From: Eutypa lata
Taxonomy: Eukaryota; Ascomycota; Sordariomycetes; Xylariales; Diatrypaceae
Assembly: GCA_022661535.1 (NCBI GenBank)
Contig: JAKULF010000013.1
Span: 930,001 to 994,000 of the forward strand
Direction of reading: 5' to 3'
DNA: 64,000 nucleotides
The notes below the pieces were generated by a model. The model worked only from the letters and a program-made list of their open reading frames with translations. It did no database searches and had not been told where the DNA came from. The position numbers and the translations under genes are program-made. Position 1 is the stretch's first letter. Every line of letters begins with the position of its first letter. Positions 42,641 through 54,253 of this stretch are shown here, one piece after another.

Positions 42641-43400
42641 GTTTTTTTTTCCTTCTTTCTTCTTTTCTTTTCTCGTGTTATTTCCTGATCAGGCCTTTCG
42701 TTGTTTTGCTAGGTAAGTATTCAATCTGCAGAGAGAGAAGAAGATGCTGCTGAATGATCTCTCCTGTCCGTTCATATGCGTGTGAGGGGGTAGGTAATGT
42801 AGACGTCTAAATACAATTCGGAATCGGCGTTAAGACTTTCTAAATCCCGAAGATGGGGGATACGGCCCAGTTTGATGACGTATATTGTATGCAGTACGCT
42901 TATACCAATTGCTCCTCACGAGTTTATTTTATGGATGTGGTATGAGCAATTGGACTCTATTATTGAATTGGAATTCTCCATAACTTTACCAATGGTACAA
43001 TATACTGTATAGGGTCATAGTATGTAGATGTTTTCGTGTACGTGTGTCTAGCGACCCCGGCTCTTCCGAGGAGGAGAAACTTCTTGAAACGTGGCCGTCG
43101 AGATGCGGTTGATGAACTTTTGTTGTGATTAACCTGATTAAATTAAGCTTTGCCGTGCCCTGAACGCCTAGCTACATGCACGTTGATGCTGCCATGAAGA
43201 TGGCTGATCAGTAAAAGTCTACTTATAACTTATATTTCCAACGCCCCTTTGCTCCCTCTGGTATATCTCTCTTTCTCTCGAATACGTTCGTCCAAATCAT
43301 ACAGGGGAACCCATTCATCCATCCATTTATCCACCCCTTCCCGCCTTCATAAACTTGAACAACAACAACCACAATCATTAGATACTATTTTTCTTTCTAA
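42641..43400. other. Spacer between the SDR start and the mo25 3' end
   Basis: The SDR promoter region and the 3' flank of mo25. A pyrimidine-rich stretch (42644-42674) abuts the SDR start codon. No gene. Confidence 0.5.
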
Positions 43401-44748
43401 TCACATGCCTTGGGATAGCTGCTGCCGGGCCGGCGGGATCGGCGTCGATGGCATGTTGCGGATCTGCTTGATGAGGAACTCCCGCTCGTCGATGAACTGC
43501 TCGTCGTCGGTCCGATCCTCCAGGAAGTGCGACAGGAAGGTCAGCAGCTTCTCCCGATTCATAAGCAGGATCTTCTGAACTGCGACCGACTTGTGGGGGT
43601 TCGCCACGAAGACCTTAAAGACGTGAAAGCCCTCGTACTGCACCATCTTGCGGTCGTCGCGGAGGAGGTTCATGCAGATCTTGAGGTGCTCGCCCCTGTC
43701 GACATAGGCCGTCATGACGTTGTAGTTGGAGCGGTCCAGCAGTATCTCGCCGAGAAGCTTGATAGACTGCCGCTTCGTGACGTAGCTGTTGGACTGGACC
43801 AGTACGTGGTTGTACCTGTCGAAAAAGAGCTCAAAGTTGATGGCAAGGTATCGCGGTACGAGCTCCTTGTGTTTCGTTAGGAGTTCCTAGGGATCTGTTA
43901 GATAAAGCCTGGTAAACCAAAAAGGGGGTCTTGTTGTAATTTACTCTGAATGTAGTGAAAGCATCGGCGGCGACTTCGAAGGAGCTCTTATCTATCCAGT
44001 CGAAAAATCTCCAGAAGACACCATTACCGCTCTGGGGGCGTTCTCTATCAATGGCGGTGACGCCCTTTTGACTGGATCCCGGCTCTTCGCCATCATCATA
44101 GAGGATAATTGCTGCGGCGGCCTCGCTTTTCAGGACTTCCCGCAATACTGTACCAGCTGGGGTGGCACTCTCTTTGTGATCGTAGCCTCGACATAGCTCT
44201 AGTAATACTTGGGGCTTGTTGTTAACCACATAACTCAATGCGACGGGATCCGTCTTGGGCGATGCCGTTGGAGGTCGGAAGCGGAAGACGTATGAGAAGA
44301 TGACTTGGGTGTCTTTGCGAGACTCGAATGGAAGACGGTAGAGGTTTTGAGCAAGTAGAAGTAACAAGTCCTCTTCTATCAGGCCTGTCACTAGCTGGTA
44401 GACCTGCTCTGGTGTGCTCTCGGTCTCTATATGGTTCAGCATTAGCATAAAGCACCTAGCCTTACATCACCGAAGCGCAAGGGATAGCCTAAGCTTAGAG
44501 CATACCCGGTGTCCCTTGTAGCAGATGCTTCATCTGGCTCAGAACCTTTGCTAATTCCTCAGCCTACGCACGAGTAGTTAGTATACGAATCTAGCATATC
44601 AAACTAGGTAGGAGCGACAGAACAAACGTTCTAGACAGACCTTTGCAGCGCCGGTAGGACCATCTAATTTGAGGACATGGTCTCTGGCTTGCTTGGGGAG
44701 ATCGTTGGTGTTTGTCCGGGTTCTCCCTCGTGAGAAGAAGAACGACAT
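43401..44748 (-). CDS. hym1: Mo25/Hym1 scaffold protein
   Basis: Mo25 (Hym1 in yeast, HymA in Aspergillus) is an armadillo-like scaffold that activates GCK-type kinases in the RAM/morphogenesis network. Four exons (44641-44748, 44506-44563, 43945-44426, 43401-43886) give 377 residues; all phases match, including the phase-1 junction restoring TPETESTPEQVYQ. Landmarks are the N-terminus MSFFFSRGRTRTNTNDLPKQ, LVTGLIEEDLLLLLAQNLYR, RKDTQVIFSYVFRFRPP, a segment before the conserved ELLTKHKELVPRYLAINFEL, then KRQSIKLLGEILLDRSNYNV, and YEGFHVFKVFVANPHK. The donor GTCTGT of intron 1 is unusual but the phase requires it. The end, PPARQQLSQGM, is typical in length for filamentous fungi. Family identity is certain. 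Confidence 0.95.
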
Positions 44749-45888
44749 AATTGGGGTTGTGTTTTTCCTTGAAAGCGATCGCTAATAACTGCCTTGATAT
44801 CTATATGTTCCCTATAGTTACCAATGCTGTCTGCATGATACCTTGGATGAAGTATACAATTCAAATGGATAGGCACGTGAATCCCATAGGGAGAACTGCA
44901 ATTGATTCACCTCCGAAGTCAGAAGGGGACTCTCAATTGAGTCTCCTCAGCTAGAACTCAACTAGACAATTGACAAGCGGAGACGCAGAAACGCAGAGAT
45001 GCAGAGACGTTAAAACCCAGGTCTAATCCTCCATGGAATGCATAAGTTGAATTATTAGGGGGGGTTTGATGTTATCGTGTAAATAGGAGCAGACCACCAC
45101 CACTTGTACCCTTTTCAGAACCGATAATGGATAACAGAATGGATCGAATCTCTTGTTTATTTATTTAGTCGGTAACGAAGTAGTTAGGTAGGTAAGGTAA
45201 GCGAACAATTATTTACGGGGGGTGAGATCATTAGGCGCTAACGTTCTCCTGAGACCTGAAACAAAACCCCGCTATCTGAATTCCAGGGCTTGGGGGCTTG
45301 GGCCAGGGTCTGCCAGCTGCTGCTCAGTGCTCACTGTTACTCAGGAATTCCAGAAGCAAAGTTGCGGTCGCGCAGTCGCAATGTGGCACTTGTGGTTATG
45401 ACGGGGACCCTGAAAACTTCCTGCCAATCAATTTAATCCCTGCTACTGTCGCGTGGTTGTTAATCGCGAGGCTATGGGGCAATTGATTTCTAGCGTCTTT
45501 TTTGACTGAGTAGGTAACAAGGATCAAGTAAGGATAAACTGAACCCCTCCATTAGTGTCTTTTTTCTATTGGTGGCCTTGTTGCCTTACTTAATAGGTAC
45601 ATGCATACAGGTAGTAAGATTGGTAGTTATTCATGTAGCAGTGGGGGGTTGACTCAATTCTCTGTGATTTGACTCATAAACTAGAAAAGAAGAACCCCGC
45701 CATAAAGTTGAAGACGACGAAATCGAGTAACTTAGGAACTTATCAACGTTAGATTCGACACCATTCAAGTCCGAGATAAACTTTCGAAAGAGGCGCTTTC
45801 CACCTCGAGTAGGACAAATAGGCATTAGCAACAATACTATTTCAATATTCAACCTTTCACTTGATTGCCTGCTGCTGCCACCCTCAAA
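44749..45888. promoter_or_regulatory. Divergent promoter region of hym1 and the isoleucyl-tRNA synthetase gene
   Basis: The two genes are head to head with 1.1 kb between starts. No further gene is evident; the frames at 44751-44954 and 45298-45486 (+) lack any domain. No specific regulatory site is claimed. Confidence 0.5.
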
Positions 45889-48800
45889 ATGTCCATCGAC
45901 TTCCCTAAGGAGGAGGTTGCTGTCATTGCACGATGGCGGGAGATCAATGCATTTGAGCGCCAGGTTAGTGAAATACTTTCCATGAAAAGAAGAAAGAAAA
46001 ATAAAACAAGGAGGGAACGGTGGCTTATGGGTCAGATACTAATATATAGAGGAATATAGGTTGAACTGTCAAATGGTCGGCCGCGATATACTTTCTATGA
46101 CGGCCCCCCTTTTGCGACTGGTCTACCTCACTATGGCCACTTACTCGCCTCTACCATCAAAGACATCATCCCTCGCTACTGGTCTATGAAGGGTTATCAT
46201 GTTGAGCGGAGGTTCGGCTGGGATACACATGGAATCCCTATCGAGCATGAGATCGACAAGAAGTTTAAGATCACCGGCAAACAGGCCGTTATGGAGATGG
46301 GTCTGGAAAGATACAATGCAGAATGCCGCGCTATTGTTATGCGATATCGAGACGAGTGGCGGCATACTATTGAACGGCTGGGGCGCTGGATCGATTTCGA
46401 TAATGATTACAAAACCATGGACCCCAGGTTTATGGAGACGGAGTGGTGGGTGTTCAAGCAGCTGTTTGATAAAGGTCAGGTCTACCAAGGATATCGGGTC
46501 ATGCCCTACTCGACCGTCCTGACTACTGCCCTGTCCAACTTCGAAGCCAATCAGAATTACCAAGAGGTCACAGATCCTGCTGTCGTCGTTTCGTTCCCTC
46601 TAGTCCAAGATCCGAAAACACACCTCTTAGCCTGGACTACTACGCCTTGGACACTACCATCGAATTTGGCTTTAGCAACACACCCCGACTTTGAATATGT
46701 CAAGATCTCGGATGAGAAATCTGGGAACAACTATATCCTTCTGGAGAAACTTCTCACCACACTCTACAAGGACCCGAAGAAGGCCAAGTATAAGGTCCTC
46801 GAGAAGGTTAAGGGCAAAGACATGTTGGGTTGGAAGTACGAGCCCCTATTCGACTACTTCATGGATGAGTTCAAGGATGTAGCATATAAGGTGTTAAATG
46901 CCACATATGTCACTGCTGATAGTGGTACTGGTATCGTTCACCAAGCCCCTACTTTTGGTGAAGATGATTACAACGTCGCCCTCGCAAACGATATTGTCAA
47001 CGAGAACCGCTCACCCCCCGACCCTGTCGATGACCGGGGTATCTTTACCGAGAAGGTTCGGGACTTTGTTGGCATGCATGTCAAAGAAGCCGACAAACAC
47101 ATCATTAAACACCTTAAGGGCACCGGTCGGTTGGTGGTCGACTCCCAACTTAAGCACTCGTATCCCATGTGTCCGAGATCCGACACTCCTCTAATCTACC
47201 GTGCCGTCCCCTCATGGTTTATCCGCATCACCGAGATCGTCCCGCAAATGTTGAAGAACATCGAAGGAACGCACTGGACACCAAATTTTGTCAAGGAGAA
47301 TAGATTCGCTAACTGGATTGCCAATGCCCGCGATTGGAATGTCTCAAGAAATCGCTACTGGGGTACCCCCATCCCTCTCTGGGTCAGCGAGGATTTGACG
47401 GAGCGAGTCTGTGTTGGAAGCGTTGCGGAGCTCAGGGAACTCAGTGGGTACGAGGGAGAACTCACGGATCTTCACCGAGACAAAGTAGATCACATTACTA
47501 TCCCTAGTAAGAAGGGCAACGGGGTGTTGAGGCGTATTGATGAGGTTTTCGACTGCTGGTTCGAGTCTGGAAGCATGCCATTTGCTAGCCAGCATTATCC
47601 ATTCGAGAACATCGATAAGTTCAAGGACAGTTTCCCTGGTGATTTCATCGCCGAAGGACTTGACCAGACGAGAGGTTGGTTCTATACCCTCCTGGTACTT
47701 GGCACCCACTTATTTGGCATCTCACCCTTCAAGAACTGTGTCGTGAATGGTATTGTTCTGGCGGAAGATGGCAAGAAGATGTCCAAGCGACTCAAGAACT
47801 ATCCGGATCCTTCCATCATAATGGACAAGTATGGTTCGGATGCGCTCCGGCTGTACATGATAAACTCGCCTGTGGTTAGGGCCGAGCCACTGAGATTCAA
47901 GGAGACGGGAGTTAAGGAGGTTGTCCAGAAGGTTCTTCTCCCTCTGTGGAACAGCTACAAGTTCTTCGAGGGACAAGTAGCCCTTCTCAAGAAGGTTGAG
48001 AATAAGGATTACGTCTTCGATCCTAAGATGGAGAGCACGAACACGAATGTGATGGACCGTTGGATCCTCGCCAGTTGTCAAAGTCTGCTGCAATTTGTAA
48101 ACCAAGAGATGGCTGGTAAGTTGGATTCATTTGACGCCCTAAACTTCAAGAGGAGAAAAAGCTAATTATCACCAGGGTACCGTCTGTACACAGTTGTACC
48201 GAGATTGCTAGAACTCATCGACAATACCACGAACTGGTATATCAGATTCAACCGCAGACGTTTAAAGGGTGAAGATGGCCTCGACGACACTATTCACGCT
48301 CTAAACACACTCTTTGAGGTCCTCTTCACGTTATGCAGAGGCTTAGCCCCCTTCACACCTTTCATTACGGACACTATATATCTAAGGCTCCTGCCTCACA
48401 TCCCCGAGAGTATGCGTGCAGAGGACCCCCGGAGTGTACACTTCCTTCCATTCCCCGATGTCCGACAAGAACTCTTCGATTCAGAAATCGAGAGGAGAGT
48501 AGGGCGCATGCAACGTGTCATCGAACTTGCCCGAGTGTCGAGAGAGAGGCGGACGATTGGATTGAAAACGCCTCTCAAGACTCTTGTCGTCCTTCACCCA
48601 AATCAAGAATACCTTGACGATGTTAAGACTCTAGAGAAATACATCACAGAGGAACTGAACGTCCGTGATCTGGTTCTAACGTCAGATGAGGAGCGCTATA
48701 ATGTGCAATACTCGGTTACGGCAGACTGGCCTGTGCTTGGCAAGAAGCTGAAGAAGGACATGGCCAAGGTCAAGAAAGCGCTGCCGAGCGTGACAAGCGA

Positions 48801-49281
48801 GCAAGTCAAGCAGTACACCCAGGACAAGTTCATCGTGCTCGACGGGATCCGGCTCGAGGCGGGCGACCTGGTGGTGCGGCGGGACCTGGACCGGAGCGTG
48901 TCGAACAACCTCGAGGTCAACACGGACGACGACGTCCTGACGATCCTGGACACGGCCATCTACGCCGAGCTGGCCCAGGAAGGCGTGGCGCGCGAGATCG
49001 TCAGCAAGGTGCAGCGGCTCCGGAAGAAGGCCGGGCTCGAGCAGACCGACGACGTCAAGATGGAGTACCGCGTCCTCTCGGACCCCGATAGTATTGGCAT
49101 CGAGGAGGTCTTCGTGAGCCAGAGCCAGGCCCTGGAGAAGGCCCTGCGCAGGCCCATCGATAAGCACGACGTCACGCACTTCGAGGGGGAGATCCCCAAG
49201 GAGAAGCAGGACGGCGTCATTGCGGAGGAGGAGCAGGAGGTGCAGAAGGCTACTTTCTTGTTGAGGTTGCTTAAGTTGTAG
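45889..49281 (+). CDS. ils1: Isoleucyl-tRNA synthetase, cytosolic
   Basis: This class I synthetase charges tRNA-Ile with isoleucine for cytosolic translation. Three exons (45889-45963, 46060-48115, 48176-49281) with introns of 96 and 60 nt give 1078 residues, as expected for the eukaryotic cytosolic form. The HIGH signature reads HYGH at 49-52, and KMSKR is at 598-602. Other landmarks are YTFYDGPPFATGLPHYGH, FGWDTHGIPIEHEID, the editing-domain WTTTPWTLPSNLALATHPDF, and CWFESGSMPFA. There is no mitochondrial targeting sequence. Exon 2 would run on to a stop at 48165 if the second intron were not removed; splicing GCTG|GTAAGT...CCAG|GG restores MAGYRLYTVVPRLLELID. From about 48800 third codon positions turn strongly GC-rich, unlike the first two thirds. 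Identity is certain. Confidence 0.97.
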
Positions 49282-49586
49282 GTAGGTAGGTGGAAAGACC
49301 GGGAGAGGAAATGAAATGATCTTGATGTACGTATGCAGCTTGAAGTTCTTCTACGGGATTAAAGTAGGTAGGCATTTAGGCTTATACTAGGCACATATGT
49401 ACATGATGTACAGCTTCTACGAGGAAGATCAGGAGAAAAAAAAAAGACAATTATAGAATTTGATGTTTTCAAAGGTTGATTCGTTTTGTGCTCATTAACT
49501 GTGCTACGCTTGCTGCATGCAGGATAGATAACCTGCTGGGTTCTAGTGACATCAATCAAGCATTGGCTGTAGGTTGAATTGTAAAT
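49282..49586. other. Convergent 3' spacer
   Basis: This lies between the stop codons of the isoleucyl-tRNA synthetase (+) and the small CX9C gene (-); it can only hold overlapping or adjoining 3' untranslated regions. Confidence 0.5.
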
Positions 49587-49976
49587 TTATAATTTTGTCT
49601 TCTTTGAGGCCTTCTGTTTAAAGTGTAAGTAAGTGTGTGTGTGTGTATGTGTATGTGTGTATGTGTGGCGTTGAAATAGAATAGGGGTGGATTATCATCC
49701 TCCTCCGTTGATTAGCGGACAGACAGTAAATGTAAACCTATATACATACCAGATAACAGTCCTTGAGCTTCATGAACTCGGCGGCGCACTTGTCCTTGTG
49801 AACTGAATTGTAATCGGCCACGATGCACTTCCCGTAGACAGCCGCCTGGAAAAGATGGGTGTTAGTTAGTGTACGGTGTATGGTGTATCTACCCGAAAGT
49901 AACTTACCTCAGCCGAACATTGTGACACAGCTGCGGCGAACTTCTGGATCGGCCGTGTGCGTGGTGATGGTTGCAT
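49587..49976 (-). CDS. ndufaf8: Twin-CX9C mitochondrial protein, NDUFAF8-like complex I assembly factor
   Basis: A 63-residue protein from three small exons (49908-49976, 49750-49845, 49587-49613), all multiples of three, with introns of 62 and 136 nt (GTAAGT...CCAG, GTATGT...ACAG). The pattern Cys20-x9-Cys30 and Cys43-x9-Cys53 is a perfect twin CX9C, the mark of intermembrane-space or matrix helical-hairpin proteins. The sequence between, EAAVYGKCIVADYNSVHKDK, and LKDCYL match what I recall of NDUFAF8 (C17orf89), which with NDUFAF5 serves early complex I assembly. The last exon encodes only KASKKTKL and a stop. It is too short for usual gene finders and may be missing from automated annotation. 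Gene very likely; orthology likely but from memory. Confidence 0.85.
49633..49668. repeat. GT-rich microsatellite in intron 2 of the ndufaf8-like gene
   Basis: GT/ATGT dinucleotide-rich run; on the gene's strand it is a CA-rich stretch ending about 17 nt before the acceptor of the 27-nt last exon. Confidence 0.93.
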
Positions 49977-50496
49977 TTTTTTTATTTGCTTTGGATTTAG
50001 GTCCTCATTGCTGGTAGAAACACATCTAAATAACCTTGTCTTTTAGAACTTCGTCTGAATTATGACGTTGACAGGAGGTTATCGGTTATTTTTGAATAGC
50101 CAATTAAACAATTTCTTTGATTTTGACCCATGGACGGACGGGCACTAGCAGGGAGGCCCCACTATTATTGCCAACCACCGGGCCAGATCTAAAGATTCGA
50201 TGCGACGCGACGACACGCGCTGAAGAGTGGACGTTCCCTGTCAATTTCTATGAACACTTTGATGAAATCTCACACCTTCATAAGCTATTGATAGCATACG
50301 TTGCAACATAATTGCATGGATTACAATTGCATACAACCACCCATGTTTCTCTGACATGCTATGACATATTTCTTTTTTAAACCGAAACTGCTTATCGCCA
50401 TCCGATTACAACACACTACTCACGCGACATTGTCACATACGTATTTGATGGAATATCGACCATGCTGAGGCTTGCAGTGGCTACTGCTATAATAAA
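49977..50496. promoter_or_regulatory. Divergent promoter region of ndufaf8-like and sfi1 genes
   Basis: About 520 bp lie between the head-to-head start codons. The frame 50117-50311 (+) has no support. Both promoters must lie here; no specific site is claimed. Confidence 0.5.
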
Positions 50497-53400
50497 ATGG
50501 CATCTTTACCTCGGCGTCGACCGTCTGCTACTGCTTCTGTGAGGTCAGACTTTCACGACGATGGCTCTAACGCTACGGGTACTTCCTTCATACTCACCAA
50601 TGATCGTAACGAGTACTCCGATGACCGTAATTCTGTCCCAATTGGCTCAATGTATACCGTTTAAGTACTGATCTAGTTGGTGAACAGACATCAAGATTTT
50701 ATACGATATTGTAGTAAGGGCAGAAGAGCTTCTCCCTACTTTACCCGAGTCTTACCGTCGTCCGATTCCTGCCCTACTTAAGGCTTACAATGAAGTCCTT
50801 CCCGAATATGGAATACATCCCGAGGATGACCATCAGATCTCAAAATTGGTCTTCAAGGTTGGGGGAGTATTCGGCCGTGGATCTCTCATGGACAAGTTCA
50901 AGACTGCTCTGTCACGCATGAACATCACTCTCGAGCTTGATGTCCCCCAATTGCATCCCGCCGGTACCGACGACGAATTCCCCGATTCCTATTCTATGTC
51001 AGATGACGTCTCTATATCCCATGGCGTCCCAGGCCATCCTGCTAGTGGCGAGGAAAGCGATGGCGACTACCCCGGTACAGATAATGGTCGAGACTACTAC
51101 TCTAATGGCGGTGAAACTAGTGACTATACGATTCCAAGAGATGATCTAGGTTCTCAACTTGATGAGAATGACAGCTATACCATTCCGAGGAGCGAGCACG
51201 ATGTTCATTTCGACGATCCCGTTGGCAAAGTTGATAACGCCCGTGACTCCGATGCAGCTCAATCTAGGATCGAACAAAATCTCGAGCACAGCGCAATTGC
51301 TTTTCACGAAAGGTACCATACCAAATTTACCGTCTTAACCGCCCTCCGTCAGTGGCAGATGTATTCGGAATCCTTGAATCTCCGGTGGAGCCAATATCGC
51401 GAGGCCCTCGAGTCGGACATGGTAGGAGTGGTGGAGGATACTTTCCGCGCATGGAGAATGCTTTCTGCCGAAGCTGAAGAGGTACTTCCGCCCGACCTCC
51501 CTTCCAATATCTACTCTAAGCGCACAGAGCAGATTGCCGCCCGGACCTACCAGATCTTCGCCACCAAGAACGCCTTCTCCCGATGGAGGCGGCGCGCCAA
51601 GGAACGATGCCGGAGACGCGAGCAGCAGGAGGTTCGGGATGAGCCGCTGGACCCGTTGGAAAGGGTCGCAGTTAAGGCGCACGAGACCTTGATGCTGTCG
51701 CGTGCTTTCGTCCGATGGTCCAACCGATCTACGCAGGAGGCAAAGAAGGCTCGAATGGCCGCCAAAATCTACGAGATGAGCTTGAAATCTAAAGCGTTCG
51801 GCCCACGTCGTCGACCCGATGAATCACTCTTCGATCAGACACCACCAGATGAAGATTTGGAACCAGAGATCCCCTCCCAAGAGGCACCTGCCTTAACCGA
51901 AGAGGAAGAGCTGTTTTATGGGGATAGTCGTTCCGCTGAGATGCAGCAGAAGGCTGAAATGGCTCGAAAATTGTTTCTGATGCGATCATTAGCTAAGCGA
52001 ACAAGCGAAGTCCAAAGGCCTGACCGGGAAGAAGTCGGTGCAGTGGCAGCTAACGAGGAGGCTACAAGTGATGGCAAAGAGTATGACCACTTACATGAGA
52101 CGCAGCAGTCGGTACAGTTGACTCAGCAATTGTCCTCGATAAAGGCGCTTGCTATTCGGAGGAAAGAATCTTCACGCGAAAGAGATGCTTCGAAACCTGA
52201 AAAGGGCAGGGTAGTGCCTACGGAACCTGCCGCAAAAAATTCGGCATCAGGAATTCTCGCTGAGAAGTCTGAAGATAAGATAGAGGACGAATTGGATGAA
52301 AAAACTCTTCTTGCGCGCAGACATATCCTTCGGATGCGATTCTTCAATGCCTGGGAAAGCTACACTTCAAGTCACGTCACAAAGGTCAAAGAATTCGCTG
52401 TCCAAAAAACCATTGAACCGTGGCGGGAACATGTCACTGAACTACACGATACTGAACGCAGGTACACTCGCGACCGGCAAAATCGGGTTCTCAGGGGTAC
52501 AGTCTCTGCCTGGGTCCACAGTTCAAGGCAGTCCGAAGACCTCGAAGAGAAGACTGGAAGAGCCGGGCAACGTCTCCGCGTAGAACATGTCTTGAAACCT
52601 TGGATAGCAGCTTCACGAGAGAAGCAGAAACTATCAGAGAAGAAAAGCTGGGCATTTAATGTCTGGTTCGACCACGAGGACGACGAAGCGCTGCTCGAGA
52701 TCATGGCAGACCAACAGTGCTTTTCTCAACGAGCCGGTGGAGCCCTGAGGCACTGGAAAGTCGCCCGGGACGCGAAATCTGCGAGAAGGACTGTCTTCAA
52801 AACTTATAGCGATCGCGCTGTATACTACTACAATGTGACTAGCGCCTTGCGAGCATGGAAAGCAGCTGCAAGGGAGACCGCGATACAGAAGTCCATGAAG
52901 ACCGAAGCCCTGGAAATCTGGCAGAAAGCCTGGCAGGACGAACTGCCCCGCCAAGAAGAGATGCGATCCTGGGCCGCGGACATCCACTTCACCAGCAGCG
53001 CCGCCAAGGCCCTGCCCATATGGCGGGCCGCGGCACAACAGACCGCCGAAATCCAGGAGCAGCGCCAGAACTACGCCGAGAAGGCAGACTACTACTACAA
53101 GACCAAGGGCACGCTATCGGCATGGAGAGTCCTAGCGCAAGCACGCCACAAGAAAAACATCAAGAAGGCCCACTCCGAAGCCCGCCGCATGATCAAGAAG
53201 GGCATGGGCGAGCGCTGCATCGCCCGCTGGCGCGCGCAGCTCCAACCCAGCTTCGACCGCTTCGAGGCCCTGAACGGGACCCTCGACGAGATCGTCATCC
53301 AGCGCGAGTGGGGGCAGGTCGAGCGGGCGTTCGACGCGTGGCACGATCGCGCGGTCGAGCAGGCTGGGTTGCGATCAGCCTCCGATATGCGTCACAAGCA

Positions 53401-54253
53401 GAAGACGCTGGACCAGTGGCGCGACGTCGCAGCTGATCGGGGGCAGCTGGGCGGTGATGCGGCCGCGTACTGGCGCGAGAAGGCGCAGGCGCGCGCCCTG
53501 AGGGGTTGGAGTCTCGCTGCGCTGCAGAGGACCGGCAGGAAGCATACCGTGGCGAATCTGTGCGAGAAGAGAGAAAGGAGACTGTTGAGGGGCGGCTTTG
53601 ATGCGTGGTTTGGACGTGCTGAGGAGGTCAAGATCTTGCGTGCCGGGAATGACGTTACTGCCAGAGGTGATGATGGTGGTGATGATTATAGTGATGGTGG
53701 TGGTAGTGGTGACTTCTATGGCGCCGATCACGATCACAACCAGGTCGTGGTGGGAAATGCGAGGCAGGAGACGGCGGCGCAGAGTCAGAACCAGGCGAGG
53801 GGGCTGCTGCATACGTGGCAGGCTGCTGCTGCTTCGACGGGAGCCAGGGGGAGAGGCGGCGGCGGCGGTGGTGGTGGTGGACAGGAGGTCTTCTCGTCTC
53901 CCTCCAAGGGCAAGGCCAACGCTCGCGTTAACAACGTCAGCGTTCCCGTACCCATGTCCGTGCCCGAGGACGAAGTCTACATCCCGACTCCCGGCCGTCC
54001 AAGGCTACCCCTCCTCGGCTCTCTCGCAGCAAGCCACGCAGTGTCGACTACGCCGCTGGCGCCCGTGCCTAGCCGCGCTTCGTGGCATCCGGGTGGCGCG
54101 GGGAGGGGATCCGTATTAGGGTCTATGTCGGGGTCGGTCGTGAGGGCTCCGACTCTGGCTGCGACTCCGGCTCCGGACTCGAGGTTCGCTGCGAGCGCAA
54201 GCGCGAGGGCTAGTCGCTCGAAGCGGAATTTGAGGGTTTCTTGGGCGGATTGA
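50497..54253 (+). CDS. sfi1: Sfi1-type centrin-binding spindle pole body protein
   Basis: Sfi1 forms a long helix that binds centrin (Cdc31) along the half-bridge and is needed for spindle pole body duplication. Two exons (50497-50578, 50688-54253) join across a 109-nt intron (GTACTT...ACAG, phase 1), giving 1215 residues. The N-terminal domain has DIVVRAEELLPTLPESYRRP and LVFKVGGVFGRGSLMDKFK. The body shows repeated helical units with the Sfi1 pattern of hydrophobic residue then W at regular spacing: ALRQWQMYSESL, FRAWRML, AFSRWRRRAKER, AFVRWSNRST, GALRHWKVARDA, ALRAWKAAARE, TLSAWRVLAQARH and AFDAWHDRAVEQAG. The tail is Gly-, Pro- and Ser-rich and disordered. The long frame also opens at a TTG (50846); the spliced ATG is preferred because it joins the conserved DIKILYDIV start. 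Confidence 0.92.

Noticed and set aside
53598..54119. Plus-strand frame of 173 residues overlapping the sfi1 tail
   Set aside because: Alternate-frame reading of Gly-rich coding DNA in sfi1.
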